Below, one piece after another: positions 61,240-64,000 of a stretch of DNA of 64,000 nucleotides. The notes beneath the pieces are model-generated. The model did not search any database, was not told the origin of the DNA, and worked only from the letters and a program-made list of their open reading frames with translations. Origin of the DNA: Terriglobales bacterium (lineage in GTDB: Bacteria; Acidobacteriota; Terriglobia; Terriglobales; Acidobacteriaceae); NCBI GenBank assembly GCA_035487355.1, contig DATHMF010000016.1:1-64000 (forward strand). The letters run 5' to 3'. The translations under genes were made by a program, and so were the position numbers. The stretch's first letter is position 1. Every line of letters begins with the position of its first letter.

Positions 61240-62832
61240 TCACTTGCCTGCCGTTTTTGCCTGCTGGGCCATGCCTTCCCACACCGCCTTACTCAACTCC
61301 GACTGGGTTTTTGCGTCAAAGCTCTCCAGCACCAAAACTGTGTTGCCCTGCTGCTCGATTGAAACCAGCCCTTCATCTGTCTTCCAGTGAGTATTAATGC
61401 CAGGTGGCGAGGCGGCAGCGGCCTTGGCATCGGGCTCGACATTTGGCTCGGCATTTGGCTGGACATTTGGCTGCTCCTGGCTGGCAAAGCGATAGCGTTG
61501 CAGCAGGGTGGAGATGTAAGCCTGCGCGAACTTTTGGGCGCTCTCCGGTGATGACCAGCGTGAAAGATAGAACAAAGCAACGGACTTGGTGGTTACCGGC
61601 TCGGCTGCTTTCTTTTCAGCCTTCGCCTTGTCAGAATTTTTATCCGAATCCGCAGATTTCGGATCGGGAGGCTCATGCTTGAGAGCGGCATAATACGCTC
61701 CGCCACGCCATTCGTCCGAGAGCTTCTCTGCCAGCTTTTCGTTGGTGAATTGCTTGAGCAACACCATGACATCAAATTGGCCGACCGATCCGACGTCGTA
61801 ACGCTCATAATCCTTGCCTAACAGCGAAGCCATGTGCGGCAACACAAGCGGCTCCAGCTTTTCGCCGGCAAGATACGCTCCAGGGTTCATAATCTGGCGG
61901 CTGTTTTGCGGAGGATTTTTCAGCGCGCCGGCGTAGGCAAGCCCTGCGCCTCCCTTTTCCAGGAGCGCCTGCACAAATCCCAGGCCGTAGCGATACGGGA
62001 ATCCAAGGGATTCGCGCATGTAGAGCGGAGCATTGGCGTAGATCGGAGAATCATCGTTATTGGAAATATTTTGCTTCAACGCCTCAACAAAGGCGGGGGC
62101 TGAAGTGACGGTTTGTCCCGAATCCCTCAGGATGTAATCAATCAGCACGGCCATCCCCTGCCCTTCCACCAGCGCCTGACGGGCGGTTTGCTCTTCGTCG
62201 CTCTCGATATCTACCGCGTCCTTGTCGGGTGTCTGCCCTGATTTCTTGATTACCTCTTCGGGATTGCCTGCCAGCCACTTCTTCAAATCGAAGTTCTGGT
62301 CCTGGAGGGCGTGGGTGAGTTCGTGCGCCATGACCGGTTTTTGCTGCTCGGCAGGGATCCAATCCATCAGGTAGACGGTCTTGTCTTTAATGTTGTAATA
62401 ACCTGCAACCTGCTCGCGCATCATCGAGACCATATAGGTGCGCAGATCAAAATTACGCGGCAGGAATCCAAATTTTTTCAACACCATCTCAGAGCTTTGC
62501 AGGCGCTTGGCGTCTTCGTCATCATTCAGGCGATCGCTCAGGCCTTGCGCCACCTGGTCGCGGCTGCTGAGCTGACGTTTCACGCTATGCCGAATGAGCA
62601 GCTTGGTGTCGTCACTGGCGAACCGCATAATGTCGTCGAGTGAACGAAAGAGTTCATCCGCCTCTTTTGGCGAAAGCTTGCTCTCAGGCTGCGCTTGGGT
62701 TGCATGTGCCGTAGCTTGCGCCACCAGCCAGTTGGAAGACGCCAGGCAAAGCAAAAATACAAAGAGATAAATCTGGCTAAAAAACCGGTAAACCGAAGTT
62801 TTATAATGGGAGCGGTTGCAGATAGGGGTCAT
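61240..62832 (-). CDS. Exported zinc metallopeptidase-like protein (HELTH)
   Basis: A 530-residue protein from ATG 62832. A hydrophobic stretch (IYLFVFLLCLASSNWLVAQA) near residue 20-40 acts as signal peptide. The peptidase site is VMAHELTHALQDQ, with His170-Glu171-x-x-His174, preceded by NIKDKTVYLMDW. Later regions are mostly helical and include a Lys/Ser-rich low-complexity stretch (PPDPKSADSDKNSDK) and repeated NVQPNAEPNVEPDAK-type units near residue 470. The fold is gluzincin-like by the motif; the family is not named here. It may process envelope proteins. It is transcribed alone, divergent from the TPR gene. Confidence 0.8.
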   Translation of the reverse strand: MTPICNRSHYKTSVYRFFSQIYLFVFLLCLASSNWLVAQATAHATQAQPESKLSPKEADELFRSLDDIMRFASDDTKLLIRHSVKRQLSSRDQVAQGLSDRLNDDEDAKRLQSSEMVLKKFGFLPRNFDLRTYMVSMMREQVAGYYNIKDKTVYLMDWIPAEQQKPVMAHELTHALQDQNFDLKKWLAGNPEEVIKKSGQTPDKDAVDIESDEEQTARQALVEGQGMAVLIDYILRDSGQTVTSAPAFVEALKQNISNNDDSPIYANAPLYMRESLGFPYRYGLGFVQALLEKGGAGLAYAGALKNPPQNSRQIMNPGAYLAGEKLEPLVLPHMASLLGKDYERYDVGSVGQFDVMVLLKQFTNEKLAEKLSDEWRGGAYYAALKHEPPDPKSADSDKNSDKAKAEKKAAEPVTTKSVALFYLSRWSSPESAQKFAQAYISTLLQRYRFASQEQPNVQPNAEPNVEPDAKAAAASPPGINTHWKTDEGLVSIEQQGNTVLVLESFDAKTQSELSKAVWEGMAQQAKTAGK

Positions 62833-62893
62833 TGGCAACTGGTTGAGTACCTCACCATCATATGTGATTGCCAGGCCTTTTGCTTTGCAGAAT

Positions 62894-63385
62894 ATGGAAA
62901 ACTCCGAAGGCGATCTCCGACAGCAGGCGCAAAAGTACTTCCACCTCGCCTACGAGCGCCAGATGAACGGCGATCTCGATGAGGCCATCACTCTCTACAC
63001 CCGTTCCATTGAGACCCTGCCCACGGCAGAGGCTTACACTTTTCGCGGCTGGACTTACTGCTTTAAAGAAGACCTCAACCACGCCATCGCCGATTGCCTG
63101 GAAGCCATCAAGGTAGACCCGGAGTTTGGCAATCCGTATAACGATATCGGCGCTTACCTGATTCAATTAGGCAAGTGGGATGAGGCCATCCCATGGCTGG
63201 AACACGCCATCAGCGCAAAGCGCTACGAGTCGTACTACTTCCCGCATTTCAATCTCGGACGTGTCTATGAACACAAGCGCGACTGGAACAAAGCCAAGAA
63301 TTACTACAAGCGCGCCTACGAGATGAATCCTCAATACGTGATAGCGTTGCGGGCGTTGAAGCGTCTTGAAGGGAGCTGGAATTAG
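62894..63385 (+). CDS. TPR repeat protein
   Basis: A 163-residue soluble protein of four to five TPR units (for example ERQMNGDLDEAITLYTRSIE, AEAYTFRGWTYCFKEDLNHA, GNPYNDIGAYLIQLGKWDEA, FNLGRVYEHKRDWNKAKNYY). No signal peptide, no other domain. I start it at ATG 62894; a longer frame from 62816 would cover the start of the divergent metallopeptidase gene and adds non-TPR residues. Such proteins are scaffolds for partner binding; the partner is unknown. It is convergent with the arabinofuranosidase gene across a long inverted repeat. Confidence 0.85.
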   Translation: MENSEGDLRQQAQKYFHLAYERQMNGDLDEAITLYTRSIETLPTAEAYTFRGWTYCFKEDLNHAIADCLEAIKVDPEFGNPYNDIGAYLIQLGKWDEAIPWLEHAISAKRYESYYFPHFNLGRVYEHKRDWNKAKNYYKRAYEMNPQYVIALRALKRLEGSWN

Positions 63386-63563
63386 AAGCTTAACCACAAA
63401 GGACACAAAGGAATAACTACAGAGGACACAAAGGAAAAGCAAGAGTTGATTTCATAAATATCGCGGAGAGCTTCGTAGAAAACCGTGGCCTTTAACAAAC
63501 CCCACTCTAAGTTTTCCTTCGTGTTCCTTTGTGTATACCTTTGTGACCTTTGTGGTTAAGCTT
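63386..63563. repeat. 178-base inverted repeat between convergent genes
   Basis: The first 26 bases (63386-63411, AAGCTTAACCACAAAGG...) match the reverse complement of 63538-63563 with one mismatch; inside it further pairs occur (AAGGAAAAGC against GTTTTCCTT). The element could act as a bidirectional terminator or be a small palindromic mobile repeat. It lies exactly between the two stop codons. Confidence 0.65.
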
Positions 63564-63565
63564 TT

Positions 63566-64000
63566 CTAGCGCGGTGAAAGCGGAATCTCCACCGTCAGCA
63601 ACGAAAACGGCGCGAGCTTGATCGGTTTGCTCGCATTGAGCCGTATCTTCTGCAAGGCTATGGATCGGCCCGCGAGTTCTGCACTCAGCGGGGTTTCGTT
63701 GATGCGGCCCAACAACTCAGGCGGCAGATCCGGACCGTTATGATCGGTCGCAGCGGGAGCGGCAAGCTGCCATGCGTCCGTCTCGCCTTTAACTCCGGTG
63801 AAACCTTTGATGTTCAGCTTCACATAATGCACTTCGGACCAACTGCGGTTGATGAGGTTGACGAAAAGGCGATTGCCTTTGTCGTTTAATGCCGCCACCA
63901 TTGTCACTTCGGGAACGTTCTTTTCTTCGGTCATGATGCCCAGCGCCGGCGTGTCGTAGGTTTCCCCGCCGGTCACCGTGGACTTCACGAGTTTTGTGCC
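63566..64000 (-). CDS. Alpha-L-arabinofuranosidase (GH51), C-terminal part (cut by window edge)
   Basis: The frame is open to base 64000; 144 residues are visible. Its pattern KLVKSTVTGGETYDTPALG, then VTMVAALNDKGNRLFVNLINRSW, and the closing PFSLLTVEIPL is that of the C-terminal beta domain of GH51 arabinofuranosidases, which remove arabinose side chains from plant polysaccharides. The catalytic barrel lies outside the window, so activity cannot be judged. The GTG inside the frame at 63988 is not the true start. It ends three bases after the inverted repeat. Confidence 0.75.
   Translation of the reverse strand, partial: GTKLVKSTVTGGETYDTPALGIMTEEKNVPEVTMVAALNDKGNRLFVNLINRSWSEVHYVKLNIKGFTGVKGETDAWQLAAPAATDHNGPDLPPELLGRINETPLSAELAGRSIALQKIRLNASKPIKLAPFSLLTVEIPLSPR

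Noticed and set aside
1..64000. CRISPR array or cas genes
   Set aside because: No regularly spaced identical repeats of 24-40 bases were seen; the CHAT protein has no link to a cas gene here.

Overview
The window looks like a chromosome segment of an Acidobacteriota bacterium (class Terriglobia or close). This is inference: gene families such as two-domain DTG proteases with TPRs, TPR-CHAT proteins beside ECF sigma factors, CreD behind a small winged-helix regulator and Cys-His DUF5763-like proteins are typical of that group, and the intergenic spaces carry many short repeats. I ran no database search; every assignment is read from the sequence. About 52 genes, one tRNA and two broken genes are described.

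0-16 kb is mostly housekeeping: the start of a glutamate formimidoyltransferase, a PagL-like lipid A deacylase, YebC, half of an AI-2E family transporter, PurQ, a 2-hydroxyacid dehydrogenase, an aminotransferase, a sugar-nucleotide epimerase and a GT2 glycosyltransferase. Next comes a small regulated locus (membrane protein, winged-helix regulator, CreD-like protein) in which matching 19-bp palindromes precede both transcription starts. An FHA-GAF-SpoIIE phosphatase, a Fur-family regulator and the three-gene pnt transhydrogenase operon follow.

16.5-25.8 kb holds nitrogen and transport genes: glnA, an outer-membrane porin, a Ser/Thr kinase and PP2C phosphatase pair, an APC amino-acid permease, a 59-residue membrane protein and an Amt transporter whose first 'twin' histidine is glutamine. 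25.9-31.3 kb holds a GH20 hexosaminidase, an LprI-like secreted protein and a large hybrid histidine kinase; a 45-bp second copy of the lprI 3' end lies beyond the kinase. tRNA-Arg(CCT) follows at 31.8 kb.

32.5-46.6 kb is the most unusual part. All genes lie on the minus strand: DinB-like protein, TPR lipoprotein with two DTG protease domains, a 1216-residue PDZ-TPR-CHAT protein, an ECF-like sigma factor, a GTGA-overlapped membrane anti-sigma-like protein, and a 1906-residue secreted RHS protein. It may be a protease / sigma / anti-sigma unit controlling an RHS surface protein.

47-57 kb is an envelope cluster (PlsC, M61 peptidase, Mpl, LD-carboxypeptidase, DapF, MgtC-like protein, GT39-like transferase), then a PfkB kinase with methylthioadenosine phosphorylase. 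57.7-64 kb is more accessory: repeat blocks, a DUF5763-like protein, an IS4-type transposase remnant, two secreted proteins (one a HExxH peptidase), a TPR protein, a long inverted repeat, and the end of an alpha-L-arabinofuranosidase cut by the window edge.
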